A DNA stretch of 64,000 nucleotides from Zychaea mexicana (GCF_025766255.1 NW_026516801.1:41514-105513), one strand, 5' to 3'. Counted from the stretch's first letter, positions 24,043 through 37,537 are shown. The notes: generated by a model not told the origin, from the sequence alone. Made by a program: numbers and translations.

Positions 24043-25338
24043 ATGAGTTGTCACTCACTCTTTGGTGCTTTCCATCGAATATAACTGGGACTCACTTACT
24101 ATAGTGTCGCGTACACTTGAAGCCATTCAATACACACGAGGCAATCTTTGCATTCTGAACCAGCTCGCACTTCCCCATGAAACTATTTTCGAACCTGTCC
24201 TGAACGTGCAGGACGGTCATGCCGCTATCAAGACCATGAAGACCCGTGGCGCCCCTGCAATTGCCATTGTAGCAGCTCTTTCCCTTGCCGTCGATGCCCA
24301 TGCCCGACTTGAAAAGAACGAATTCGGAAGTGTGGACCAGGCCAAGGAATTTTTGCTCTCGTCCCTGGATTATCTAAAAACTTCTAGACCTACAGCTGTC
24401 AATTTGTTCGATGCTGCTGCTAAGCTTGCCACACTTATCAACAATGTCGCTCAGGATGCCAAGGAATCCAGCCAAGTTGTTAATGCCTGTATCGAAGCTG
24501 CGGAGCAGATGCTGGTGGACGATGTTCAGGACAACAAGAACATTGGCAAGTATGGTGCTGAATACATTGTCAACAACGTGCGTGATAAGAGCAACATTAG
24601 CGTTTTGACTCATTGCAACACTGGGTAAGTCGTCACTGTTATTCTTGTCACAGATTGGTCTTTTGGTTTATATACTACGCTTACTAACTCTTATCTACAT
24701 TTATCACTGTTCTCTTTTTTATATGTTATGGGGAAAAAAGTTCCTTGGCTACAGCAGGATGGGGTACTGCATTGGGTATCATTCGTGATCTGCACCACAA
24801 CGGCCAGCTTAAGCATGCTTTTTGCACCGAAACTAGACCCTACAACCAAGGCTCCCGTTTGACAGCATACGAATTGGTCTATGAATCGATTCCATCCACC
24901 TTGATCTGCGATTCAATGGCCTCTGCTCTGCTTCGTCTAAACCCTAACGTCCAAGCCATTATTGTCGGTGCAGATCGCGTTGCTGCCAACGGCGACACTG
25001 CCAACAAAATCGGTACATATCAACTCGCCATTACTGCCAAACATCACGGTATCCTCTTTATTGTCGCTGCTCCTTCGACTTCCATCGACTTGTCTATGCA
25101 AAGCGGCAAGGAAATTGTCATTGAAGAACGACCTGCCAATGAACTCGTGACCACCACCGGATTGCTCGAGGATAACCAAAGTGCCACCGTCCGCACAGCC
25201 GCTCAGGGCATTCATGTGTGGAACCCTAGCTTTGACGTTACTCCTAGCGACCTGGTTTCCGCTATTGTCACTGAAAAGGGTGTTGCTGTCAAACAACCCG
25301 GTCAGTCCGAATTTGACTTGAAATCCTTCCTTTCATAA
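24043..25338 (+). CDS. MRI1: Methylthioribose-1-phosphate isomerase
   Basis: The main exons are 24105-24624 and 24741-25338. A tiny first exon starting at ATG 24043 is needed, because no ATG precedes the conserved [14 protein letters not shown] in frame. The donor is either at 24047 (58-nt intron) or 24065 (40-nt intron), both non-consensus and both in phase. Landmarks are [37 protein letters not shown] (split by the second intron), [18 protein letters not shown] and [20 protein letters not shown], which includes the catalytic Asp region; the catalytic Cys is in THCNTG. The enzyme interconverts methylthioribose-1-phosphate and methylthioribulose-1-phosphate in the methionine salvage pathway, in cytosol or nucleus. 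The length of about 380 residues is normal for the family. Confidence 0.92.
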
Positions 25339-25709
25339 AAAAAAAATAATATTTTCCCTCCCAAACTTTCAAAACTGTGTATATCTCCCCTTCACTCGGT
25401 GTGTGTGTATCTGTTCTTCTGTACGTGTAAATGTGTGTATACAAAAATATAATAGAAAGAACCAATCTTCAATAAAAAAATCCCGTGAGCCAGCCAATTG
25501 TTGGAAGTTTCTTTTTTATTGTTTTTTAAATTAAAAACAAAAACTCCATGCGATTTTGCTGCGAGAGAGAGAGCGCGCGTATGCTGCTGCTGCTGTTGTT
25601 GTTGCTAGTGTAGTGCGTTATGTGGTGTACTGGAAAAGAGAGAAAAAAACGTTGCGGAATGATAAGGTCGAATCGTTGTTTGCGATCGCATCGATTTTAA
25701 CGTTTGTTT

Positions 25710-26016
25710 TTAACGGAGACGGCGAGCTTCACGTTCGGATTCCAACAAGCACAGAATGTCGTTCTCGCGGACGGGACCCTTGACGTTACGAATGATGCTA
25801 CGGGCGGTGTCGTCCATGAATTCGACGCGGACCTGGGTAACACCACCACGGGAACCAGTACGGCCGAGAACCTTGATGACTCTAGCAAGCTTGACGGGAG
25901 TTTTTTGGGAATCCTATCATCCATCCATCTATTAATCCATCGATCCAACGTATCCATCCATTGATTTATCTCATTCATCCATCTTGTCTCTTTTCGTCTT
26001 TAGGATGTTTTACCAT
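25710..26016 (-). CDS. RPS28: 40S ribosomal protein S28
   Basis: Exon 1 is only the start codon (26014-26016), followed at once by a GTAAAA donor. Exon 2 is 25710-25913. The 68-residue product reads [20 protein letters not shown] at the N-terminus and contains [16 protein letters not shown] and [17 protein letters not shown], ending REARRLR. This is diagnostic of eS28 (yeast 67 aa), a small ribosomal subunit protein near the mRNA exit channel. The 100-nt intron is full of GGAT units. Introns just after the ATG are common in ribosomal protein genes. Confidence 0.95.
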
Positions 26017-28862
26017 TGCTTGTTGGTGCAGAAAGAGGAAGTCTGTACAATTGATCGGGCTGCTCACTCACTTGCCCGCTCGCCCGCTCGTCCCAACCAA
26101 GCAGCGCACAGTGTTCGGAGTTTTGTCACCAGGCATTGCTACTTGACTCCTCAGTAGGTGACATCCTCATATAGCGAAAGCATCAGTTGCTGTAGACCTT
26201 TAATATAAAATTGATACCTGTTCTCATGGTTTGAATTATGTACACAGTAACATACGTTGTTCTTTCAATAAGATAATTCTGGCTTAATTTCTCTCAGATT
26301 GACCGAGTTTGTAGAATAACCTCATCATCATGTTTCTTCTTTCCGTCTGTATTCATGTCAGGCAGCGAGGTATCATCATGATTTTATATTTTAAAAACAA
26401 TAAAACAATTCCCAAAGGATAAGGGACGCATAAGCAGGGTAGATTCTGAAGACATTATTTATTTCAGCGAATAAATATGTAGCTGTTCAAATAAAAGGTC
26501 TTTTTTTACAATAGACCAAGCCTTTTGCATTATTGTCAACATGTTACCTAGGTTGATTACATCAAACATCCTCTGCTTGAACGACACGTACGGTAAACGT
26601 GCTATATTTGCTAATTTAATAAAACGGTAAAAAAAATGTAGTAAATGTGGCAACTTATTACTGTATTACATGCTTTGTGATTTACTGTGCATACAATACA
26701 TATGTATACAGTTTCTAGATCACAACAACTCAACATATAGAACTTTAGCAATGAATTATGCTCTGAAAAAGGAGTCTTGACCCTACCTGCGCTCAATTTA
26801 CCAATGCGATGAAAGTGCAAAATGCTTCAAACTTCTTTTTTTAATTTTGGCAAACATTACGGATAGATGCTTCAGTAAACTATATGAATTGCAGTATAAA
26901 GATCAAGACGTTGCAAATTACAAATAGTAGTACTGTATGATATCAGCGTCAGCGCAATAAGGTTTGAGGAATCCGGGGCCTTCGCAACCTATTGATCTTT
27001 GATGATAGAATCAGTGCTTTGCCCGCCGAGGTAAAAGCCCTCATACAGCGGAAGGGTACGCGGCTGCGCATTTTTTACCTACATTTTAACAAAGCAGAGC
27101 ATCGATATACTCATATCCGCCAACCCCAAACAAGTAAGCGTCTTGAAACAGATGGCAATCGTATCGAATCGTTTGTCCGGGACACATTTTTCATAGCAAA
27201 GACTATCACGGACCAGTTTCTCAGGGCTATTGGACAGTCAACTGCATACTATATATACCAGGAAAATATAATTCTCTTGTAAAAGGTTTCAAAGGAGATA
27301 CTTTCAGTCTCAATGTCGACATCATCACGGTAGTTGCTTGAGCTTAGGCTCCAGGCTTTTTTCCCCATGTCGTAAAAGCTTGAGAAGACGGCGCTCCAAG
27401 AAGTTGCTAGCGATAAGACTATCTTTTTGATGCAAAGAAGATGTCCAGTGTCTTGAGTGTGGACTGGTTATCATGAATTAATAATAACTGGCTCATTAAC
27501 CGAGATAGATCCACCAAGTACAAAGGTACGTGGTTCTGGAGGGGCATTTGTTTTCGTTGTTGCTCATCTCGAGGTCGCATAATATAAATATTCTTTGATA
27601 AGTTCTGGGGATTATGAGTAATTCTCACCAGCTTGTTGATAAACAATTTACGGCACACAGCCTCGAAAAGACAATCATCAAGCATCAAAACCTGTATAAT
27701 TAGCGAGCAACACAATAGTGCTGCTAGTTCGGTTTCTTTTCAAACAAACATTCAAATCGACCCGCGTCAGAGCAGTTGTACCTATGTGGAAAAGACAAGT
27801 TAGTGATTAACTGTTGAGGAGCAATAATATTTAGGTCTGATCTGAGGGATGTGAGGTGTCGATATGTAGAGAGAACGGTGGCCAACGATGAACCTTGTCA
27901 GTCATATAAAGTTGTTGAGAGCTTGGTCAATGAATGAAATGATTTTAAAGTGTATGTAATGCACACGTTTTTGTATGGATCCCACGAACCGGGGGTCTTG
28001 TTCGAACAACATATTCGACTGTTCGTAATCCTCCCGTATACCTGGGAAATTTGCTGTTATGAGCGTTTCAAGCACTGCTTTATCCGCATTCCTTTCGATA
28101 TACATCTCCAAATCATTAATGTATCGAGAAGAATTAAAAAGAGAACTGCTTTTGTAATCTGTAAGAATAATACATCGTCATCAAGTAAAACAGTGGATGA
28201 ATATATTTCGCCAAGTATGGGTTACGGCCAAATAGATACCCTTGTTATCAACGGACAATCTTCTGGCTATATTGTCAGAACATAGTATAGCGCTACCCGC
28301 GCATTGACGCCCGGAAAATATCAACGGTGCCTATTGAGTCGCTCTTCTTGAAATCTTCCTCCTGATGTTGTACATAAGCGGAAAAACCAGTGTAAGGTAC
28401 TTGCATATCATAAAGACGATAAACATAAATAACAGGAAAAGAGTGCTGTTTTTTTTATTTCATAGAATAGCTACGACTAAACATACATAAGCTGCTATCA
28501 ATGGACTTGTTTTGACGATATTCCCTTGTATATATCCCAGGGGCTCGTATGCTATCGTCGTTTCTATCAACACATATAATTGTCACTACTTTTATTTAAG
28601 TCAAAATACTACACAGTGCTTCGAAAAGCGTATAATAAACTAGCAACGGCAGCTCCTTTAGGATAAACATACCTCTTTCTATGTTAGTTCATCATACTAT
28701 CAAGTCATTTGATAATGTGTGCAGAGCAGCACCTGAAATAATAAGTTCAAGGTCGAATTTCATTGGTGGAAAGTGAGCCAGAGACTTAAAAAGGACGACT
28801 GTTTCGCAGCTGCTTTCTCTCTCTCGCTCACACACCTCTCTGCTCGACAAATCACTTTTTCC
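26017..28862. other. Long gene-poor stretch before TFG1
   Basis: Minus-strand frames at 27419-27715 and 27902-28111 (with IYIMRPRDEQQRKQMPLQNH and ITANFPGIREDYEQSNMLF) have protein-like composition and could be parts of a decayed or multi-exon hypothetical gene. I found no convincing splice path and no family. The plus-strand frame at 26992-27282 is likewise unassigned. The pyrimidine-rich leader of TFG1 begins near 28810. Confidence 0.35.
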
Positions 28863-31286
28863 ATGTCTTCCATTTATAATACTTCACATTCACCAGTCAA
28901 AGGACGAGGTCGCGGTATACCCCCACAACGACACGGCCCAATGGGCATGCCTGGTCAACGGCCTCCCATGCGACGACCCATGACACAACAACAACAGCAA
29001 CAACAAGCAGCTGCACTCAACATTCCATACAATGATTTTCAACTAATGTCATGCAAACGTCGAGGAAAGAATCATGTGATGGATTTCAAAACAGCTAAAA
29101 AGGTTGATTTCAACAACTTTGCACGTCCCGTAAAATTACAACGTAAAGAAGGCAATCAAATGTACAACCGGTTTGCAAACAGAGGATCGCCAAGTAATTC
29201 AGCAACAGCACAAGCAGCAACAGGCGGGACAGCAGGAGCAAATGCTTCAAATGCAGCGAGTCCCAGTACCAGCAATGTCAATAGCAGTAATGGAACACCC
29301 AATGGGGAAGCAAGTGGTTCACAAACTCCCCAACAACAACAGCATCAGCACGGACCTAAGACTGGTGCGGACACGTCATTGATCGCTCCACTTGGAGGCG
29401 CTACCCGCAACAAACAAATGTTGTTCAAGAAACGTACAAAGCAAATCTACCTTGCAAAAGAAGATACCAGACAATTAAAGGAAGAGGAGCACAAGCCATG
29501 GATTTTGGAGGATTATGATGGCCAGAACAGTTTCACCGGTACATATGAAGGTGGTCAGCGATCCGATTACGTGTTTTTTGTTGTGTCGGTAACTATGCAA
29601 ACCTCCTTCTATTATTTACTTCTGGACTACCTTTGTAAGGGTTTAAAAAGCGCTAAATTATTTTCTTTATATGTGATTAGGGTAACGACTTCAAAGTCGT
29701 TCCAGTGGATCGTTGGTACAAATTCCAGGCCAAGCGAAACTTTCGTACATTCACACTAGAAGAGGCAGAAGAGCAGGTGATAATGAAGCCCAATGTTTGC
29801 TAAGGAGCAAATCCTACAATTTATTTACTTTGTGAACATATTCATGTATTTTAGCTTAAAAGTCAACAAAAGCGTGAACAAAACCGATGGATGATGTTGA
29901 AGCGCAATAAAGCTATTGCTGATGATGAAGACGAGGCCAAGGTGTCTACCAAAGTCAAACGACGTGCATCTGACGACGAAGACGAGTCGGGTCGACAAAA
30001 AAGTCGACATGATTCAGACATCGATGATCTCGATTTCGACGATGTCTTCCAGGACGATGAAGAAGGAGGTGCTGAACATGAAGCAGAGGACGAAGATGTG
30101 AAAGATAGCAAGGTAAAAAAAGAGATAAAAGCGGCCATTCTAATATTTATTTACAAATTATTTCAAGTGTGTATACTAACCCATGTTCACTTTCATTGTG
30201 ACTATTCATATGTAGGAACGCCTGAAACGCGAAACAAAGGGATATACATTAGGTGGAGAAGACGATGACGATGATCAGCAAGATACAGAGGATCTTAACA
30301 AGCTTACTTCGGAAGGAAAGGTTCGTATTAGCCTGGATAGCGCGATGTGTGGCTCTGTATACGTATCGAATTATCAAGCTAAGTAGCTTGTTTTCGTTTA
30401 TTATAGCAAATGAAAAAACTGGTTCGAAATCTCGAAAAGAACCGCGCATACGATAGTGATGAAGAAGGCGATCCGTATGCTAGCAGCGTAAGTATCAAAA
30501 ACCTATATAAAATTTATCCAAAGATGGCCGTGAACGGATTCTAGTAAGTATGCGACGATGTAAATGGCCATATGAAATCTTTCTCTTTAGGAGGACGAAG
30601 TTGATTCTGAAGCCGAGAAGGAAGAATCCAAGTCTGACGCAGAAGGGTCACAAAAGGATCAACAGCAAAAGGATCAAAAGAAAACCACACCAGCAAAGAA
30701 AAAGGGACCTGTACCTGGCAGCAAAGCTGGTTTACACAAGAAAGGGCTGGCCGCCAAGGTCAAGAAAGAAGGATTATCAAAACCTATTGGTCGACCTGGC
30801 TCGCCGTCTATGCAACAGGTCAAACAACATGCAAAATCACCTTCACCGCCACCGCCTCGACAAGCATCGCCTAGTGCCAAAGCTGCGGTTCATTCTAGTC
30901 GAGAAGCAAGTCCAGTGTCGGCGGCATCATCGGCAGCAAGCACAAAGAAGCGTAAGCTCGAGGATGGTGCGAATAGTCCTGATGGCAAACATCATCGTAG
31001 TCATCAACATCACCGACCCACTGCAACGTCTCCTGGTGGACCAGCGTCCTCAACAACGGCTGGCGGTGGTTCTGCAGATGATTTGATTACTGAGGAAGAA
31101 GTGATTGCAACGCTCCGTGGCAAGCGAATGACTACCAAGGAATTCTTGATGCATTTCCGCAAGCGTATTAAGAAGAATGCTAGTAACCGTGATATCATTA
31201 CTGGTCTCTTGAAGAAGGTTGCAAGACATAACACTACCGATGATCCTAATACGCGTGTGCTGGAACTTCGTCCCGAATTGCATTAA
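28863..31286 (+). CDS. TFG1: Transcription initiation factor IIF subunit alpha (RAP74)
   Basis: Six exons, all phase 0: 28863-29588, 29681-29776, 29855-30112, 30216-30320, 30407-30487, 30591-31286 (653 aa). The N-terminal dimerisation region includes YNDFQLMSCKRRGKNHVMDF, the later HKPWILEDYDGQNSFTGTYEGG, and NDFKVVPVDRWYKFQAK with FRTFTLEEAEEQ. A long charged linker (DDDDDQQDTED, SDEEGDPY) follows, then a C-terminal winged helix: ITEEEVIATLRGKRMTTKEF and NRDIITGLLKKVARH. TFIIF joins RNA polymerase II at promoters and aids initiation and early elongation in the nucleus. Poly-Gln and Pro/Ser-rich inserts make it longer than human RAP74 (517 aa). It is convergent with the next gene, 304 bp apart. 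Confidence 0.93.
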
Positions 31287-31590
31287 AAAAGAGATATTCT
31301 CCCTCCCAGAAAAAGGAGTTGGAAAAATGCTTAAGTTGATTATTCCATGGTATATATTTTTTACGCTTTTTAATAATAAAAGGTGCGGAGAAGAAAGAAG
31401 ATTAAAGGAGAGGGTTGTACAAATTGTTTGTTTGACTTGCTTTACATATTTACAATGATTTAATAAGTGGGTAACAACAATGATGTTGGCTGTTGTGGTA
31501 GCTATAAGTGATGATGGAAAGATACTAATGTATAAGTATGCTATGCAACGAAGATAGTAGATTGTATGAAATGTAGAAACAAAATCGTAT

Positions 31591-34351
31591 TTATGGTACG
31601 TGAATGTTGAGTTTTTCGACTAGTCCCGGCTTGAGCTTCTCGGCTTGCGCTAAAACGATCAGGAAATCATTTTGATCATGCAGCTGCAAAGCATCTTTTA
31701 ACTTGTCGATCCGTCCAAACCCTTCATTTTTGCTGAACTGAATAAATGCAACTGCTAGTCGAACAAGCCATCGGCGCCACTGCCTTACATAGGCTTCCCG
31801 TAACCGAGTAGGAATGGCCTGTATTTCATCCAGTAATGATTTCACCATAGGTGCAATCCTATCGACTTTATGGAAGACAGTGGACTGTTTCCTGTAGAAG
31901 AATAGCAGTAACATGAGCATGTGTATTGTATGGATGGTTTATTGTTGATTTCCACAGGTATGTCCCTTTGCGCCAACATGATTAAATGCTAATTCACTTA
32001 CTTCCATTCTGCTGAGGATGCCGATCGTTCAGATGGTGGTTGAAGGTATCTCGAGAGGTCATCTTCGAGCTGTACCTTGACCCAATCCCGATATTCCTTT
32101 TGCAGTTTTCGATATGCTGGTAGCAAAGGCGTCTGCTTTACTAATAACCTTGACATATCCACGATGGTCGTGGGTACATTGGATTCTAATACTGCGACCT
32201 CCAATTTGAACCGCATTCGTTCAACGTCTTGGATCAATAGACCCTGCAAGTACAGATCTGCCATATACTTGCGGCTTTTCCTTGCATGGCTTGATCGATT
32301 TCGCTCGTCAGGTGATAAAAATAAACTCAATGTGTTGATCATCTGTATGCGTGTGTGTTGCAAAAGATCATAATGTATAGAATTAGGTTATCAGTATTTG
32401 TTTCAGCACAAACATAAACTTGAGAAGAAAACAGTTTTTGAGTGATTTTTACCATATTCATTGTGGTCAAACTATTGCCCAGCAATACTGATGAAGCATA
32501 TGTTTGTAGATGCGATGTTACCACTCTATTGTATGGATCCTTAGTTTTATTCCCCTTTGAAGTTGTTCCATAATGATATCCCTCAATATTTACCTCCCAA
32601 AGAACGGCGAATCAAACAATTGCCTTGACTCCTGATCAAGTAGATTGTAGCTGATCTTAAAAAGAGGTTAATTATGTTTGAACACTTGAAGAGTGAGTTC
32701 ATTTTGTATAGCAGCGAAAAAAAAAAGAGAAGGCATGTATGTGATATGTCAGTATATTGTACCTTGTTGCATTCCAAAGGTAATGACACAGATTCGATCT
32801 CCATAATGGACTGGATGAACGGCGCCAAACATCGACGAGCAAAGAAGTCCAAAGCAGTGGACCCACTCTATTGTCGAATTACAGGGGTGAGGATTATGAC
32901 GGTGATGCATTAAACAAGGAAATCTTTTTTAGCTTACGATATTACGTCGCCGAGACAATTTGCGTATTTGCTTCAATGGTTGAATCAACAATAATGGCAC
33001 ACGGTCTCTGAGCACATGAAAATAAGGCGAGAAATTGCGCAGATAGCGAAGCGGCAGAATAAACACTAATGCAGATAAAGCAGAAGAGCCACTACTACCA
33101 CCATTATTCCTGTCATTGTACAGAAATGCAGCGCAAAGAATGCCTTGGCGATGCAACGTAATCCACTTTAGCTCAACGCCGCCTCCGTCCTCGGATATGG
33201 ATCGGCCCATCTCACCATTCAAGACTTGTCGGCCTATCAATGTCTGTAGCTTTTCATCCATGGCTGCTTCATCGTCAGCGGACGACCAAACTTTTACCAT
33301 TTTGGGACCCATCACGTTCGACCATTGCAGCAACAACACAGCCGAAAAGAAACAGGATTCAAACAATTGATCTATGGATCCGTCATAGTAGTAGCTGTAA
33401 TATTCTTCTTTAGAGATCCTTTTTGTCGCTGCTGCCGTCGTCTTTATTGGTGCTATTGCTGTTGTTGTTGCTGCTCGCGTTGTTTTACTGCTGGATTTAG
33501 TGTTGCTACTATTCCCGTTACTGTGTCGCCCACTACTGCTACTACCTCGACGGCGATGGTTATGTTGTCGTTGTTGGCTCGTCAAGACATCATTTTCTGT
33601 TACGATGCCGATAGGCGATGCTACATCTGACAATATGGCAGTTGGTGAATAGATAAACGACGTATTATTCAGAGACGTAGGTGTTGTTGCTCCGGGTGAT
33701 GATGATGAAGGCGCATTGGACTCTACAAAATAGGATGAGAACCACAGAGAGCTGTTGTTGCTCAAAAAAAAAAAGCTCATAAATAGATTACCCGTACTAA
33801 CCATTTGCAGCATCCTGAAGCGCAACAATTGCCTCAGATGGGCCTTCTTTAATGATGGGTGGTGGAAGTTCACTAAAGATAACGCTATCATGATTGATAG
33901 AGGGTGTCACCACCGTACTGTTGCCGCCACCGCCAGCGGAGCTCAACGGTGAAGCCAACGGAGAAACGGAACCGTCAGCTTGAAAGACAGGCGACTTGAT
34001 GCGATGACGATGATGATGGTGCGATTGTTTGCGTCTTGCATCGTTACGTCGTTGCTGTTGCTGTGGTTGCTGATCGGATTCACTGCGATCGTTTTCGAAT
34101 TTACTACCAGGTTTGTGATCGTTGGCAGTCCGCTGCGATGACGGATCGTCGGAAAACGGTAGCTGCTGCTGCTGAAGTTTCTGTTCTTCGTCACCGCTGC
34201 AGTTGACAACAGCTGTAGTTATGATCTCTAGTGGCTGTACAGCTGTAGTTGAAGCAGTCGCTTTTGTTATACGCGATCGAGGTTGCTGTTGTTGGAGATC
34301 AAACTGATTGTTGTTGCTGTTGCTGTTTTCGTTGGGAGTCGTTGAACCCAT
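31591..34351 (-). CDS. C9orf72: C9orf72 homologue (longin-DENN protein)
   Basis: Seven exons join in phase: 33802-34351, 32938-33722, 32763-32867, 32594-32655, 32453-32525, 32002-32342, 31591-31891 (738 aa; human long form 481). The first 300 residues are a disordered Gln/His/Ser-rich extension. A longin module then matches: LLLQWSNVMGPKMVKVWSS, QVLNGEMGRS, GGVELKWITLHRQGILCAAF, LVFILPLRYLRNFSPYFHVL. The DENN part has VVTSHLQTYASSVLLGNSLT, INTLSLFLSPDERNRSS, LYLQGLLIQD, VPTTIVDMSRLLVKQTP, and near the end FLIVLAQAEKLKPGL. All occur in the human order. Animal C9orf72 works with SMCR8 and WDR41 on lysosomes and autophagy as a Rab/Arf regulator. Neither partner is in the window. An ortholog in this fungus implies a similar complex, which is inference. 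Confidence 0.85.
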
Positions 34352-35838
34352 AGAGGTGAATACCAGTTGTAGTAGGTCGTTCTACTAGTAGTAGTTAGAG
34401 ACAGGTATTGAAAAGCAAACGCTTCACACGTTTACGCACCAAAGTGAACGGGGTGAAAAAAAAATAAATGAAAGCAAGGAAGAAGTAGAGAAAAAAAAGT
34501 ACTGTTTGTGCAGCTTGTATGTGCTTAGCTGCGTAGTAAATGAACCGGTGTGTGGGTGTGTGAGTGAGAAGGTTGGGTGTGGAACCATCATGCGAGCTCT
34601 CCAAATATCCGCGCTGCAAGAGAGTAATCATATTAAAACTTACGTCATATACCTTTTTTCAAAAGAAAGCACTGTCTCTTTACTTCTTTCCTCTGCCTGC
34701 TACTGCCGTTTGTGATTGACGCATGGCCTTCCTCTCATCATCTGCTCCAACCAATTTTATCCAGAACTTGAGTATAAGATATAGAACTGCTTGAATTCTG
34801 TTGATTTATGCAATGCATCATAGAGTGTGTAGATAAGAAACATCCTGGTTTTTTTTCTTTTGCTCGCCTGCTGGTCCCTTGTGACCCCATTGAATAAGTA
34901 GTGTTGATAACGACGATGGTGTACGTATAATACGTTTATGCTCTTCACCACCCCTGCCGCTCTGTGCAACATCAAACTCCGGTTCGGGTTGCCTGTACCT
35001 TTGCACTGACCACTCTATATTAATAAGAGAAACAATAGTTTTGTAATCAATAGAGTCATGTATCTTGAGGTTGACGAATCAAATTTTCAGCCTTGGATAA
35101 TTCATGCAACTTTGTCGGATGAGCTTATTTGGCGAGATATGTAGGAAAAGTTTATATGTTATAGAAAAGCATGAAAACCAAAAGCTGATGGCACGCTCTA
35201 CTGTTTAGCCCAGATCAATATCATGATCGGAGAATAGTGGTAAGGCCTAATTGCGCTAATACACCGTTAATGAGATACGCGGAAAGAAGAGAGTCGCATG
35301 TAATACAATCGTTGCGGGTTATTTTTACCACAGTTGTATAACATAGAAGAGTTTGCAGTTACAGCTATATTACACTTCACTTTTTATCATTATCTTATCG
35401 CCATCTATCGTCATAAGTGTGTTTTAGTAAGTGACGACACAAAGGAAAGAAGCACAAGGAACAACAACTAGTATATGTTTGTATTCAATATGTGGGGTAT
35501 GTTATATGTGTTATGTACTAGTGTACTACGTCCATTGATGATTATCACTGTTAGTATCAACACTGATACGCTAGACACACTTCACGTAGATAATGAATTG
35601 AAGGCTTTTAATTATTTCGAATGGAACGGGCATTCTCGGTAATTACACGTTTAATCTTTTCTTCGCCGAACTGCGTTTTATAATTTCATTTACTTTTCAT
35701 GCACATATAAAACCACTTGGCAGTTTGAGGCATGAAATAAATTAAACAAGTCTCTTTTCTATTTGTTCATCCCTTTATAGATATCTACACACCCCGTAAA
35801 GACAACAGCGAGTGCGCTGAAGGTTAATATATTATTCA
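34352..35838. other. Intergenic region between the C9orf72 homologue and the sugar transporter
   Basis: The two genes are divergent and share this 1.5-kb stretch. No gene is supported. A TATAAAA element at about 35706-35712 lies 127 bp before the transporter ATG and may be its TATA box. The frame at 34757-34975 (-) has no family features. Confidence 0.45.
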
Positions 35839-37537
35839 ATGGTTTTACAAGGTGAACGGCTTTTCGCTGCTTCAACGCTGATGGCGGCTGTCGCTTTCCT
35901 GTTATTTGGATATGATCAGGTTGGGTTTGGCTTGCTTTGTTAACTAGACAGATGACTTGCTTTTCTTTATTGTTTGGTTACTAATGCAGAACAATCAAAA
36001 ACAACAACATTAGGGTGTCATGTCTGGTGTTGTGGCAAATGACCGGTTTATTGAATGGATGGGTAATCCAAGCCCAGGACTTATGGGCGCGATTGTTGCC
36101 ATATACGAGATCGGATGCTTTGCAGGTGCACTTAGTACAGGTCGTATTGGAGACATTTTGGGACGAATCAAAACTATCCGGTTAGGCTGTACTATCCTTG
36201 TGCTCGGTGCAGTGATGCAAACAGCTTCTATCAACATTGCCATGATGATCGTTGCCAGGACTGTAACCGGGGTGGGTAATGGTATCAATACGGCGACTAT
36301 TCCAGTATACCAATCTGAACTATCGCCACCGAGCTCGCGTGGAAAGGGTGTTGCATTTTCAACAACAGTGCTTGTGGTCGGTGTGGCGCTGGCATACTGG
36401 CTCGAGTACGGTCTGTATTTTGTCCACGGTGATTTTGCCTGGCGGTTTCCTTTGGCATTCCAGATGGTCTTTGGCTTGCTTTTGATCGTTGCATCGTATT
36501 TCTTGCCCGAATCACCGCGTTGGTTGCAAGCACAGGGGAGAGAGACTGAATGTAAGCAAGTATTGGCACGGCTGTGGAGCGGCTGTGACATCAAGCATCC
36601 ACGGTGTTTGCGTGAATGGGAGGAAATCCGAGATGGTATAGAGGTGGAACGGCATTCGTCTGCATCGTATCGAGAGCTATTTTCCAAGGGCAAACATAAT
36701 AACCGGTATCGGGTCTTGCTGAGCATTGGAGGCCAATTAATCCAACAGTTCAGTGGCATTAATGTCATCAGGTGAATCTTTATCTATGACCAACAATTGG
36801 AGGGTTAATCAGACAGAAGATGACAAAAGTACTGATCAAACATCCATGATAACAATAGCTACTATATCACTATTGTTTTTGAGAACTTTATGCCCACAGA
36901 CAAGGCGATGCTCATGACGGGAGTTGACGGAATCGTATATATTATTGGTGCCACGAGCGCCATCTATACCATCGACCGTTTGGGCCGGCGCAAACTGATG
37001 TATATTGGTCTACTTGGTCAAGCGGTAACGCTTGCGCTAGTGGGTGCCTGTCAAGCCCTTGTAGAGCAAGGAGGTCACGATGCACTAGTGCCCGCGGTCA
37101 TCATCTTTATGATAATATATAATTTTGTTTTCGGTGCCACCTGGCTTAGTCTCGCATGGCTATACCCATCAGAAGTTTTCTCAACTCTACTGCGCGCCAA
37201 AGGAAATTCTCTTAGTACGGGTGCCAACTGGATTGGAAACTTTATCGTGGCTGAAATCACACCCATCTTGTTTCAAAGCGTCGGCTATTGGACTTTTTTA
37301 ATCTTTAGTTTTGCAAATGTCTTGTTTTTGTTGCCTGTGGTACTTTATTTTCCGGAAACTCGGGGTAAATCCCTAGAAGAGATAGAGACTTTGTTTGCTG
37401 TTCAAGATGAGGATGAGGAGGAGAAGACCGTAGCTGTTGGCAAGAAGAACAGCACTACTACTGCTATTTCTATAAACAGTGGTCATCGCCGTAATCCTTC
37501 TCCTCGTTTAGATGACAGCGTCAACGACAACAAGTAA
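35839..37537 (+). CDS. MFS sugar transporter
   Basis: Three exons join in phase: 35839-35919, 36014-36771, 36859-37537 (505 aa). Sugar-porter family motifs are present: LLFGYDQGVMSGV in helix 1, GRIGDILGRIKTIRLG between helices 2 and 3, PESPRWLQAQGR after helix 6, QQFSGINVI in helix 7, DRLGRRKLMYIG between helices 8 and 9, and PETRGKSLEEIE after helix 12. It is a twelve-helix plasma-membrane carrier for a hexose, pentose or polyol; the substrate cannot be read from sequence. The QQFSGIN motif is the usual hexose-binding glutamine region. The tail of about 60 residues is acidic, then Ser/Asn-rich. A TATA-like element lies 127 bp upstream. Confidence 0.9.
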
